Shown here: positions 25,925-33,959 of the stretch, one piece after another
How the letters are laid out: the number at the start of each line of letters is the position of its first letter
How positions within the stretch are numbered: position 1 is the first letter of the stretch
NCBI GenBank assembly: GCA_018223035.1
Contig: JAAEZD010000006.1
Coordinates: 180,298 to 244,297 of the forward strand
Direction of reading: 5' to 3'
Length of the DNA: 64,000 bases
From: Heliomarina sp018223035
GTDB lineage: Bacteria; Pseudomonadota; Alphaproteobacteria; Rhodobacterales; Rhodobacteraceae
Translations under genes and position numbers: made by a program
The notes under the pieces: model-generated
Database searches by the model: none
What the model saw: the letters and a program-made list of their open reading frames with translations, nothing else
What the model was told of the DNA's origin: nothing

Positions 25925-26659
25925 TCAGGTAAGAGCGTGAAGCCCAAAGCCGCCGTCAATCAGGCGTTTTCGCAGGCGCAACAGGGCGCGGCCTTCCAAT
26001 TGTCGCACCCGATCGCGGGTAATCCCCATTTCCTGCGCAAGTTCTTCGGGTTTCATCGGTGGATCGTTCAGTTTTAATTTCTTGATAATATTTGCATCTT
26101 CCGGTTTCAGCTGGTCCAGCGCCGCGCGCAGCATCCGCCTTTGTTCGTCCTTGCTGGATGACAGGGTGGCTTCTTCCTCGGGCGTCAGACTTGGGCAGGC
26201 CATGCTCAGCAGGGTTTCACCTGCCACGCCGATTTCCACCGTACTGTTCATCGCGACCTGCGCGATTTCCTTGCGTTCTCCGTCCAGCCGTCCTCCGCTG
26301 GCGTCCAGAAAGGTTCTTACCGGAATATCCACGACGGTCTTGATCTTTACCATCGCCGAGGACACACCGTTAAGAACCCACCATCCGGCATAGGTCGAAA
26401 ACCGGACATCCTGCGACAGGTCGAAATTATCGGCGGCGCGCATCAGCCCGATCATGCCTTCGGCCACCATGTCTTCGCGGTGCGAGGGATTGTCCGACCA
26501 GCGGGACGCCTGTGCATAGACCTGTCGGGCGTGCGACCGGATTAACAACTCCAGCGCATCGCGGTCGCCCTTGTCCTGCCAGTTCCTGACTGCCTCGCGC
26601 TCTTCTTCGACCGACAACATCGGTTCGTTCATCGCCGCGTGGCGGGTGATAAACATCAT
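25925..26659 (-). CDS. RpoH-like sigma-70 family factor of the flagellar locus
   Basis: The 244-residue protein contains sigma region 2 (about 30-100: EDMVAEGMIGLMRAADNFDLSQDVRFSTYAGWWVLNGV, close to RpoH) and region 4 with a helix-turn-helix (about 205-235: MKPEELAQEMGITRDRVRQLEGRALLRLRKRL). Between them lies a region 3-like segment. There is no anti-sigma gene alongside. It is cotranscribed with fliK and flgD by position, so I infer it directs late flagellar genes in place of FliA, which is absent from this window. The true start may be an internal Met (26632 or 26620). Confidence 0.8.
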   Translation of the reverse strand: MMFITRHAAMNEPMLSVEEEREAVRNWQDKGDRDALELLIRSHARQVYAQASRWSDNPSHREDMVAEGMIGLMRAADNFDLSQDVRFSTYAGWWVLNGVSSAMVKIKTVVDIPVRTFLDASGGRLDGERKEIAQVAMNSTVEIGVAGETLLSMACPSLTPEEEATLSSSKDEQRRMLRAALDQLKPEDANIIKKLKLNDPPMKPEELAQEMGITRDRVRQLEGRALLRLRKRLIDGGFGLHALT

Positions 26660-26746
26660 GGATGTATGCCTGATAATTCATACCTGCATGAACAGATAAT
26701 CATAAGACATGATTAGATGAAAGATTTGTTTGATTTAGCGATGGTT

Positions 26747-26772
26747 AAATTGCCCCTGAGAAGGAGCAATTT
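26747..26772 (-). terminator. Hairpin downstream of the 250-residue protein gene
   Basis: AAATTGC (26747-26753) pairs with GCAATTT (26766-26772), extended inside by CC/GG. It begins just after the stop codon of the leftward gene at 26774. The AT-rich stem base gives a run of U on the leftward transcript, which fits a factor-independent terminator. Confidence 0.5.
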
Positions 26773-26773
26773 A

Positions 26774-27526
26774 TCATCCTTCGATCAGGCGCTGCTGGCG
26801 GGGCATCATCAGGCTGCCAACGGCTGCGCTTGCTTTCTTGAGCCAGTCGCCAAAGCCCAGCTTGTCCTTGGAAAAGTTCAGCAGCCCGGTCGGGACAAGG
26901 TGATACATAGGCGCCGAGAATCCGGGATCGAGGGTTGTGAGGTACTTGCGCAGCTGGGGCCCGTGCAGACAATCCTCTGTCGCGAAAAGACGTGCGGCCT
27001 GGCAATCCTTGCCGCGCGAACCGGACCAGTAATCGCCAAGACACGCCGCGAGGCCCTTTGAGAACTCCTCGGGGACAAGCCCGAGATTGCGAAGCTCGGC
27101 TGTTCGCGCCATCTGATCGAATGCGCAAGCCATGATGTATAGCGCCTCGTTCTCGCGTTCGAGCGGAAACGCTCCGACGCGGAGAACGCTGAGAAGTGTC
27201 TGACCGACTGCCATGCCAATATCGTGGGAGAACGCATGGGGAGAGCTCATCCGGATAGCATTATCAGGCTCGGAGACCAGCAGCAGCGAACCATAGGGGA
27301 CATCTACGGCCAGTTCCTCGACAACGACATCGCCCAGTGGCAGCGCGGGCATTAATTCGAGTTCGTCGGGAAGGATCATAAGTCCATCAATGCCTCGCTC
27401 GGCGGAAAGGCAGACAAAGTGCATTGGCAGAAGCACTTTCAATACCCGCATTAGGCGATCAGCCTGCTTGCGTTCCATAGGCAGGATGGCACCCTGCCAT
27501 ATGAGCTCTAGCGTTCGATTTGACAT
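26774..27526 (-). CDS. Unknown protein in the flagellar locus
   Basis: I do not recognise this 250-residue protein. It has no signal peptide or convincing membrane helix and is mixed alpha/beta. Features seen are a start with LELIWQGAILPMERKQADRLMRVLK, a central acidic beta region (GDVVVEELAVDVPYGSLLLV), a Cys-containing middle (ACAFDQMARTAEL, KDCQAARLFATEDCLHGPQL) and a basic C-terminus. It stands alone between the sigma-factor gene and motB, with a 381-bp upstream gap holding two nested inverted repeats and its own terminator, so it seems to be regulated separately. Confidence 0.65.
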   Translation of the reverse strand: MSNRTLELIWQGAILPMERKQADRLMRVLKVLLPMHFVCLSAERGIDGLMILPDELELMPALPLGDVVVEELAVDVPYGSLLLVSEPDNAIRMSSPHAFSHDIGMAVGQTLLSVLRVGAFPLERENEALYIMACAFDQMARTAELRNLGLVPEEFSKGLAACLGDYWSGSRGKDCQAARLFATEDCLHGPQLRKYLTTLDPGFSAPMYHLVPTGLLNFSKDKLGFGDWLKKASAAVGSLMMPRQQRLIEG

Positions 27527-27907
27527 TTTACTCCCCAGAAAAATTCCGTCACACCCAACACCAAATTAACCCGTTATTTACTGTGTATTCCAGTTTCAAA
27601 CGGTTAACTGGAACAACTATATACACCCTTGGTTGCGCTAAAATCACACAATATATAGTCGATTTCCTATATCTAGCGTAGGTTTTCAGCGATGCTTATG
27701 GCCTTGTGTTTTATGGAGTTTTTAATTGGGAAGGGGAGGCTGCCTTAATTATGCCTTGAAATTGTAGCGCCGGAAACCCGCATTAGTTGTGAAAACAAGC
27801 GTTTACAATTCTTGGGATTGACACCAGTTTTTTGTGGATAAGGGGCAGAATTTTACGTTTCCAGTGATCATCCGCTCGCCCGGAAGGAGAAGATGCGGGA
27901 TTTCCGC
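27527..27907. promoter_or_regulatory. 381-bp gap with nested inverted repeats
   Basis: This AT-rich stretch lies between the motB stop and the start of the leftward unknown gene. TTCCAGTT (27588-27595) is mirrored by AACTGGAA (27606-27613). Beside it ACTATATA (27616-27623) is mirrored by TATATAGT (27652-27659). I see no open frame with a plausible start and ribosome site. It could hold a promoter with operators or a structured leader of the unknown gene. Confidence 0.45.
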
Positions 27908-28900
27908 CTATGGGAGAGAGCCTGGCATCGGATCGGGATAAGCGAGCAGAATGTCGATACGGCGGTTCTGTGGCGCTTCGGGTGTTTCGGGCGACAACAG
28001 CTTGGTATCTGCCATGCCGGAAATACGTTCGATCCGCGCGGGATTAATTCCATTGCTGACCAGCACGCGTCGCGTCGCGTTTGCGCGATCTGCGGAAAGT
28101 TCCCAGTTTGAATAACCCGACGCCCGGCTGAAAGGCACCGCATCCGTATGGCCGGAAATGGTAACGGGATACGGCATGTCCGAAATTGCATCTCCAACGA
28201 TCTGGATCAATTCGCGGGTGTGGTCCTCGATACGCGAACTGCCGCGCGGGAACATGGAGCGTCCCTCCTGATCGAGGATCTGCACGTTAAGCCCCTGCGG
28301 CGTGCGTTCGAAGTTGATGTTCTTCATCAGATCGATCAGTTCCGGCTGGCCGCGAACTGCTTCGCTGATCATCTGCTCGATCTCGTCGAGGTCACGTTCA
28401 CGCTGATCATGCGCTTTAACAATTTCGGTCATATCCGGGGGCATCGTCTGATCGCCCGGAACCTCTGTCTGTTCCTGCGGTTCATCGGCGATTTCCGCGC
28501 CGTCCCGCATATTTTCTGCGGCAGGCTCGTATTCGACGATCACTTCGGGCTCGGCCTCGATGCGGCTGTCGAAAACTGACAGGGGGTTTTCCTGTCCAAA
28601 ACTTGGAAGCTGGATTTCGCTTTGTGGTCCGTCTGTCCCGCTGAGCACGCCGTCCGGTCCCAGCACTTCGCCGCCGAGCACGCCATCGCCGCGTCCGCCC
28701 GATTCCGAGAGCGACGGGGTGAAATAATCAGCGAGTCCGCGCAGTTTTTCCTCATCCGATGCGGCGAGAATCCACAGAAGCAGAAAGAACGCCATCATCG
28801 CGGTCATAAAGTCGGCATAGGCGACTTTCCAGCCACCGCCATGGTGCCCGTCGTGCGAATCTTCTTCGACACGTTTTATGATGATGGGTTCGTTGGACAT
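27908..28900 (-). CDS. motB: Flagellar stator protein MotB
   Basis: The 330-residue protein has one membrane helix (about 26-47) with the proton-binding Asp at residue 30 (VAYADFMTAMMAFFLLLW) and a long acidic linker (about 75-175). A C-terminal OmpA-like peptidoglycan-binding domain follows (ISGHTDAVPFSRASGYSNWELSADRANATRRVL ... QNRRIDILL). It forms the stator with MotA, whose gene is about 6 kb away on the other strand. It lies downstream of the mucR gene, separated by a GC-rich hairpin. Confidence 0.95.
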   Translation of the reverse strand: MSNEPIIIKRVEEDSHDGHHGGGWKVAYADFMTAMMAFFLLLWILAASDEEKLRGLADYFTPSLSESGGRGDGVLGGEVLGPDGVLSGTDGPQSEIQLPSFGQENPLSVFDSRIEAEPEVIVEYEPAAENMRDGAEIADEPQEQTEVPGDQTMPPDMTEIVKAHDQRERDLDEIEQMISEAVRGQPELIDLMKNINFERTPQGLNVQILDQEGRSMFPRGSSRIEDHTRELIQIVGDAISDMPYPVTISGHTDAVPFSRASGYSNWELSADRANATRRVLVSNGINPARIERISGMADTKLLSPETPEAPQNRRIDILLAYPDPMPGSLP

Positions 28901-28925
28901 TGCTTACCTGCTCGACAAATCGTCA

Positions 28926-28961
28926 CCCGGGCGCCGGTCTCTCGCGGACCGGTCGCCGGGG
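28926..28961 (-). terminator. GC-rich hairpin between mucR-type gene and motB
   Basis: The arms at 28926-28939 and 28947-28961 pair strongly, with CGGTC/GACCG next to a seven-base loop and CCCGG/CCGGG at the base. It follows the mucR-type stop on the leftward strand. No U-tract is present, so it may slow or end transcription or protect an mRNA end. Confidence 0.45.
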
Positions 28962-28973
28962 AGACGAAAATTG

Positions 28974-29444
28974 TTACGTGATCGTTTCGCTTTTGCCCGC
29001 GCCGGCTCGGCCTTCGCGAGAGTATTTGCCAAACCCGGCTTCTTTTGCGTAGGCGGCTTTTTTCTTGGAGTAGCTGGGCGCAACAAGCGGCAGATCATCC
29101 GGGAGGCTGAACATCGTACGATATTCAGCCTCGGTCAGGCCATGCTCCGCACCAAGATGGCGTTTCAGCATCTTGAATCCTTTGCCGCAGCAAAGACAGA
29201 ACACTTTATCTTTGGTAATAGCCTTGTCCAATGGCACAGCTGGTTCAACCTGAGATGGAGCGGTTGGTGCAGCTGTAGCAAAAGAGGGTGATGCGCCGTT
29301 GACGAACTCGGTCAGGCGCGCGAGCAGGTTCATGATGTCGTCAACTGAGACATCGGACCGACCCGCATAGGCAGAAACGATTTGCGTTTTCATAAATTCG
29401 TTGGAGTTTTGGTCGAAAAAATTCTTGGTATTACTATCACTCAT
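28974..29444 (-). CDS. mucR: MucR/Ros-family zinc-finger regulator
   Basis: The 156-residue protein has a helical N-terminal oligomerisation region and a C-terminal zinc-finger domain of the Ros/MucR type. It shows a Cys-x2-Cys (CLCCGKGFKMLKRH) followed by two His, then TEAEYRTMFSLPDDLPLVAPSY. In Alphaproteobacteria MucR proteins bind AT-rich promoters and often control motility and exopolysaccharide. Its place between flagellar genes suggests local control. It is preceded by a 134-bp AT-rich gap and ends near the hairpin before motB. Confidence 0.9.
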   Translation of the reverse strand: MSDSNTKNFFDQNSNEFMKTQIVSAYAGRSDVSVDDIMNLLARLTEFVNGASPSFATAAPTAPSQVEPAVPLDKAITKDKVFCLCCGKGFKMLKRHLGAEHGLTEAEYRTMFSLPDDLPLVAPSYSKKKAAYAKEAGFGKYSREGRAGAGKSETIT

Positions 29445-29578
29445 TGTGTTGTCTCCGGAACGAAGTTTCGTGGCAACTAAATCTATGGTTGTAAGTGTGC
29501 CCTAGATTCGAACGCTTTACCACTATCTTTGTCATCATGGCCAAACATCTTTCGGTGATGTTGGCAATTCTTGATAAG

Positions 29579-29899
29579 TTACTCGTGTTGTTCATACGAT
29601 GACTCTTTTATTGCATGGCGCCGACGCAAATAGGAACGGGCGATCATAGGATAGTCGTCAGGGAGCCCCCAGCGTCGGCGGTACTGCGCTGGCGTCATGC
29701 CCAAGGTTTCGGCAATATGCCGCCTGAGCAGGACATGCCTTGTTCCGGTTTCCAGGCAGATCAGGAAATTGTCGGTCACCCCGTCTTCTACAGAGAAGTG
29801 ATTGGAATCATTAAGGTTGCGGCCGCTAATGCAAAACCGCCAACTTTGATGCGTTGCGATCAGTTTCTGCCAAATTTTCCTGACAGTGCTGACCGTCAT
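29579..29899 (-). CDS. Diverged MucR-family protein lacking zinc ligands
   Basis: The 106-residue protein matches MucR in its C-terminal half (RRHIAETLGMTPAQYRRRWGLPDDYPMIARSYLRRR), but the finger reads ICLETGTRHVLLRRHI. The second Cys is replaced by Thr and the second His is missing. Zinc-free members of this family are known, so it may still bind DNA. GGAGG eight bases before the ATG supports the start. It lies upstream of the complete mucR on the same strand and is divergent from the OmpR-type gene at 30098. Partner or antagonist of MucR is an inference. Confidence 0.75.
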   Translation of the reverse strand: MTVSTVRKIWQKLIATHQSWRFCISGRNLNDSNHFSVEDGVTDNFLICLETGTRHVLLRRHIAETLGMTPAQYRRRWGLPDDYPMIARSYLRRRHAIKESSYEQHE

Positions 29900-30097
29900 G
29901 CATCATCCTCCGTTCGGTTTGCCTTTTTTCAGGCGCCACCTTTGTGTATGTTCAAATCTGATTTAGGGGTGCTGGGTTAAGAATAATTCAAAAAGTTGGA
30001 TATTTTTGTTCATCGACGGCATAAATAAAACGTTTTCAAGCTATGATTGTTCCATCGCCAGATACACTCTATTTGCGCAAATCTTAGGGGGCTGACC

Positions 30098-30760
30098 ATG
30101 TCTGGCATTTCTATTGTCGTTGATCCGGTCGATGCCCGTCGACACCAGATCCTCGCCGGTCTTGCCGAGGCAGGGCAGCAGGCGATCATCGAAAACCCTG
30201 ACGAGACGTCCCTTCAGACGCTTTTCGATGATCTGCCGCCGCTCGACCTTGCCGTGATCGCGGTGACACAACCAACCGATGCGCCGCTGTTTTTGATATC
30301 CCGGCTGCGTCTCGTGTTTCCCGGGTGTCTGATCCTTGCAATTGATGACGTGGATTCCGAGGCAAGTGTTGCCTGGGCCTTTTCCGCCGGCGCTCACGAT
30401 GTTGTAAGGTTGCCGTTCAGAAAGGCTGAATTCGACGCGCGGATGGCTCGGCGGCTGATGTGGATTGCGCCCAAAAGTGCCAGATCCGGAAATGATGCGG
30501 ACCCGCTGATTGCCAAGCTTGACCTGACTCCGGCAGAGCAGCGCGTTCTGCGCGTTCTGGTGTCTCACATGGGCCGGATCGTGACCCGGGACGAGCTTTC
30601 CCAGCATCTCTATGGGCGCGACTGGGATTACCAGGATCGGCGGTTCGACGTTCATATCGGCAGAATCAGGCGCAAGATCAGGGATACCTTCAAAGGGCTC
30701 TACGCGATTCAGACAATCCGTTCGGCCGGATACATGTTCGAGGTCAAACAGCCGGATTAG
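30098..30760 (+). CDS. OmpR-type regulator with degenerate receiver
   Basis: The 220-residue protein has a receiver-like domain (about 1-115) and a C-terminal winged helix (about 130-215: LDLTPAEQRVLRVLVSHMGRIVTRDELSQHLYG ... RFDVHIGRIRRKIRDTFKGLYAIQTIRSAGYMF). The phospho-acceptor position reads LDLAVIAVTQP with no Asp, and the N-terminal acidic pair is reduced to one Asp. It should therefore work without phosphorylation. The ATG at 30098 follows AGGGGG. Its stop overlaps the stop of the convergent TPR-glycosyltransferase gene by four bases. Target genes are unknown. Confidence 0.78.
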   Translation: MSGISIVVDPVDARRHQILAGLAEAGQQAIIENPDETSLQTLFDDLPPLDLAVIAVTQPTDAPLFLISRLRLVFPGCLILAIDDVDSEASVAWAFSAGAHDVVRLPFRKAEFDARMARRLMWIAPKSARSGNDADPLIAKLDLTPAEQRVLRVLVSHMGRIVTRDELSQHLYGRDWDYQDRRFDVHIGRIRRKIRDTFKGLYAIQTIRSAGYMFEVKQPD

Positions 30761-32610
30761 CTTGCGGAAAGTTCGCTTTTCAGTACCGCAAGCGGCACGC
30801 TCCAGTCGCCGGAAACTTCTTGGCGATGCAGGTTGAGGGCTCCGTACCACGGATCGGCACCCGGTTGATCGCCCCAGTACCACATGCATTCCGCCCCAGT
30901 GGGGATAAGAACATGCGTCGAAGGGTGTCCGATGGCCCCGGCCATATGCGCCGTCGTGTTGTCGATGGTCGCGATATGATCCAGCGCGGCGATCTGCGTG
31001 GCGAAACCGGCGAGATCGTGCATCTGGTCAACCGTGTCATCGGATATGATCCGCAGGTCGGGGCGGCGGGCAAGCGCGGCTTTAATATCGGCGTTGGTCT
31101 CGCCGTATTGCAGGTTCACCAGTAGTGCGTTCTCGGGGAGGGCATCGACAAGTTCTGCCAATTCGATGGAGCGCAAGAGGCCGATAAGGCTGACACTTTT
31201 CCACGCCACACCGACAACCGGCGCGCCTTGGGCCATCTCGGCATATTTGTCGCGAAGGATCTGGATACGGGCGGGGTCGGGACGCAAAAAGCCGCCGGTC
31301 CAATCGCTTTTGCCAGCACCGTCAAGATAGCGTGTAAGGTCGCCGACATAGACCAGTTCGCTTGGGTTAAGCTCTTGCGCTGACGTGGTGAACTCCGCCA
31401 TGTCCACATGTTCGACGTTGAGCATGTTATCCGCCAAGAGCGGTTTGAACCGCGCTTCTGAGACAAAGCGGACGGGTACATCCTTGGCGATCGGTGCAAG
31501 CGGCAACAGAGACAGAAGCGCAAGCTGGTCGCCCACCCCTTGTTCGGCCATCAATGTTACGCGGTTCAGACCAGACAGGTTTTCCGGCGCTGCGTTTGCA
31601 GCTGGCAGCCGTGCGCGTTGCTGATCGCCAAGACGTCGTTCGAAATACTTGGCACCCTTGGCGTAATCCCCTGACCGGAAAAGGAAAACACCATAGGCCT
31701 TGTTGATGTTGCCGCCGTCACCGGTAACGTGAATCGCTTCGAGATAGGCGGCGTCTGCCTCGCCCCATTCGGCGCGGTCCTGATGGATGTTCGCCATCAC
31801 CCCACGGGCGAGCGCATACCCTTCGGGCGTCTTGAAATCGTTCTCTTCCGCCAGCTTCTCGGCCTCGTCATAGCGGCGCGAACTGCGCAGAAGAAGAAGG
31901 TAGAGGCCGACCACGGAATCGCGATCTTCGACCTTGTCCAAAAGATCGAGCGCCAGCTTTTCTGCTTCGTCAAACCGGCACTGGATCACCAACGCACGGA
32001 GATAACCGATCTTATACTTTTCCGGTGCCGGATCGAGTTGCCACGCCTGTTTATACCATGGCGCCGCCTTGCCGTTTTCTTCGGCTTCGACCAGCATTTC
32101 CGCAAGGCGGAAGCTGAGATCGGCGTTCTTGAGGCGATGGGCGACGGGTGTCAGAACCTCGGCCGCCGCCAGCCGCCGTCCGAGCCGGGACATGAAATCA
32201 AGATAGATCCCCGCCAGCCCAAGATCGTCGCTTCCGGCGTTGAGGGCCTGTGCCGCGAAGAGCACTGCCTCTTCGACCTGGGCTTGCAGAACATGCGATT
32301 TGGCCAATCCGGCAAGCACCACGGGATCTTTAGGCCGGATCTGGCCGGCGAGGGTAAAGAAGGCCTGCGCCGTCTTGCCTTCACGTTGCCCAAGCGCCGC
32401 GCCACCCATCACGACCCATGCGTGGTGGTTGGTTGGATGGCTCTGCGTGATCGGATGCGATAGTCTGACGGCTTCGGCAATTTCGCCGCGCGCCAGCGCG
32501 TTATAGGCGTTGTGCAGGTCCAGCGACTCCTGCCCCTTGATTCCGTAGATCCGGGCCGCCTTGGCCATCTGGGCGCGACGATCCTTGCGACTTGGCGCGG
32601 CGCTTTGCAT
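30757..32610 (-). CDS. TPR protein with glycosyltransferase-like C-terminal domain
   Basis: The 617-residue protein has TPR repeats over about residues 20-340, then a GT-B-like half of the kind found in TPR glycosyltransferases (family 9/41 type). Seen there are LMAEQGVGDQLALLSLLPLA, a GVAWKS strand, DLAGFATQIAALDHIATIDNTTAHMAGAIG and the end CMWYWGDQPGADPWYGALNLHRQE. Such proteins modify flagellin or surface proteins in several bacteria. The ATG at 32610 is chosen; it starts two bases after the stop of the GT2-FkbM gene. Flagellin as substrate is inferred from location. Confidence 0.75.
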   Translation of the reverse strand: MQSAAPSRKDRRAQMAKAARIYGIKGQESLDLHNAYNALARGEIAEAVRLSHPITQSHPTNHHAWVVMGGAALGQREGKTAQAFFTLAGQIRPKDPVVLAGLAKSHVLQAQVEEAVLFAAQALNAGSDDLGLAGIYLDFMSRLGRRLAAAEVLTPVAHRLKNADLSFRLAEMLVEAEENGKAAPWYKQAWQLDPAPEKYKIGYLRALVIQCRFDEAEKLALDLLDKVEDRDSVVGLYLLLLRSSRRYDEAEKLAEENDFKTPEGYALARGVMANIHQDRAEWGEADAAYLEAIHVTGDGGNINKAYGVFLFRSGDYAKGAKYFERRLGDQQRARLPAANAAPENLSGLNRVTLMAEQGVGDQLALLSLLPLAPIAKDVPVRFVSEARFKPLLADNMLNVEHVDMAEFTTSAQELNPSELVYVGDLTRYLDGAGKSDWTGGFLRPDPARIQILRDKYAEMAQGAPVVGVAWKSVSLIGLLRSIELAELVDALPENALLVNLQYGETNADIKAALARRPDLRIISDDTVDQMHDLAGFATQIAALDHIATIDNTTAHMAGAIGHPSTHVLIPTGAECMWYWGDQPGADPWYGALNLHRQEVSGDWSVPLAVLKSELSAS

Positions 32611-32612
32611 GG

Positions 32613-33959
32613 TCAGGAACCTTTCGGAATAGCAAAATAATCGACGGTATTCATGTAGGCGGTGCTGTCCACGACGCGATACCCGGCCTTGCGGCACCAG
32701 CCCTGAACGAAATCCATCATGTTGGCGCGCAGAACCTCGATCCAGATCACCGGTTTGTCGCGCTCGATCAGCGACATTGCCCCGGCCAAAACATCCATCT
32801 CCATGCCCTCGGCATCGATCTTGATGAAATCGACATGATCCTGCCCAAGAAGCTCGTCGAGGCTGCGGGTTTCGATCCCGCCTTCGTCACTTGCGACAAG
32901 CCGGGTGGCGCCAAGGTTGTCGGCATCGTCGGTGACTGCCGAGAAACGGCCCTCGCCCCGTCCCGCGCCAAGACCCCAGCCACGCCGGTCGATCCGTTCG
33001 GAAATACCGTTGGCGTCGATGTTCTGCTCCAGCAGGTTCAGCGCCTCGGGGTTGGGTTCGACCGGAAAGATACGGGATGCGTCGAGATGCCGGGCATACC
33101 AGATGACGTGGTTCCCGATATTTGCACCGACCTCGACGATGGATGGATTTTCCGATTTCAGCAGCGACTTGAGCTTGGCCAGAGAATCCTGTTCGAAGAA
33201 TTCTCCCCGCAGATGCGCCGCCTGAATAAGGTCGCGCGGGTTGGTGACGCGCATCCTTGCCGGCACGTCGCCGCCGTCAGGAATCTCGGCCCAGACGGGG
33301 CTTTGGGCAAGTTGTTTGGCCCATTGCTCATGCACGGATTTCGACCAGTCCGCGCCCGTCGCGCCGCGCGGGCCGCCGGAGTGCTGGCCGCGCCGGTTGA
33401 CGAAAAAGATCTCGGGGCGCTTGGCGCAGCGGCAGTTGGCCCAGAGCTGATAGTAGAATTTGAAGTCTTCGCCCGTATCCATGTCGGGGTCGAACCCGAA
33501 TTTTGCCGCCCATTCGGTGCGGATGAACGCGCCGATCTGGAGCGAGAGATAGGGCGCGACCCGCAACAAGGACTCACGGCTGTCGATCCGTTCGGGCTGG
33601 CCTTCGCGCAATTCTGGATTGCCCGCTTCGTCAAAGGTGCAGATCAGTCCCCAGATCGCATCAAGATCTGGCTCGGCCGCAAGAACCGCGCCAAAGGATT
33701 CAAGGGCGTTGGGGGTCATGACGTCATCGGCGTCAAGGAAGAAAACCCAGTCGTACCCGCCGCTTAGCGCCTGCTGCAGAGCCTCGTTCCGCCTGTTCGA
33801 GCGGCCGTGTTCGCCCCTCGTGTCATCCATCACCAGATGGTCGACAGCTTCGAACGGGCCCTGTCCGAATGCCTTGGCCTGCGCGATCGAGGGCGCGCAG
33901 CTTTCAGCGAGAAGGGTCTGGTGCCCCGGACCTACCGGGGTAATGACCGCACATTTCAT
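32613..33959 (-). CDS. GT2 glycosyltransferase-FkbM methyltransferase fusion
   Basis: The 448-residue protein begins with a GT-A glycosyltransferase domain (about 1-240) carrying DADD at 76-79, the metal/nucleotide-sugar motif. It ends with an FkbM-type SAM-dependent methyltransferase (about 265-445) with SIVEVGANIGNHVIWYARHL, FPVEPNPEALNLLEQNI and DFIKIDAEGMEMDVLAG. The fusion suggests transfer of a sugar and its O-methylation. It is coupled at both ends: its start overlaps the preceding gene (ATGA) and the TPR glycosyltransferase follows directly. Filament glycosylation is the likely but unproven purpose. Confidence 0.82.
   Translation of the reverse strand: MKCAVITPVGPGHQTLLAESCAPSIAQAKAFGQGPFEAVDHLVMDDTRGEHGRSNRRNEALQQALSGGYDWVFFLDADDVMTPNALESFGAVLAAEPDLDAIWGLICTFDEAGNPELREGQPERIDSRESLLRVAPYLSLQIGAFIRTEWAAKFGFDPDMDTGEDFKFYYQLWANCRCAKRPEIFFVNRRGQHSGGPRGATGADWSKSVHEQWAKQLAQSPVWAEIPDGGDVPARMRVTNPRDLIQAAHLRGEFFEQDSLAKLKSLLKSENPSIVEVGANIGNHVIWYARHLDASRIFPVEPNPEALNLLEQNIDANGISERIDRRGWGLGAGRGEGRFSAVTDDADNLGATRLVASDEGGIETRSLDELLGQDHVDFIKIDAEGMEMDVLAGAMSLIERDKPVIWIEVLRANMMDFVQGWCRKAGYRVVDSTAYMNTVDYFAIPKGS

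Noticed and set aside
32592..33767. A 391-codon rightward open frame opposite the GT2-FkbM gene
   Set aside because: The leftward frame has clear GT2 and FkbM motifs and coupled starts; the rightward frame has none.
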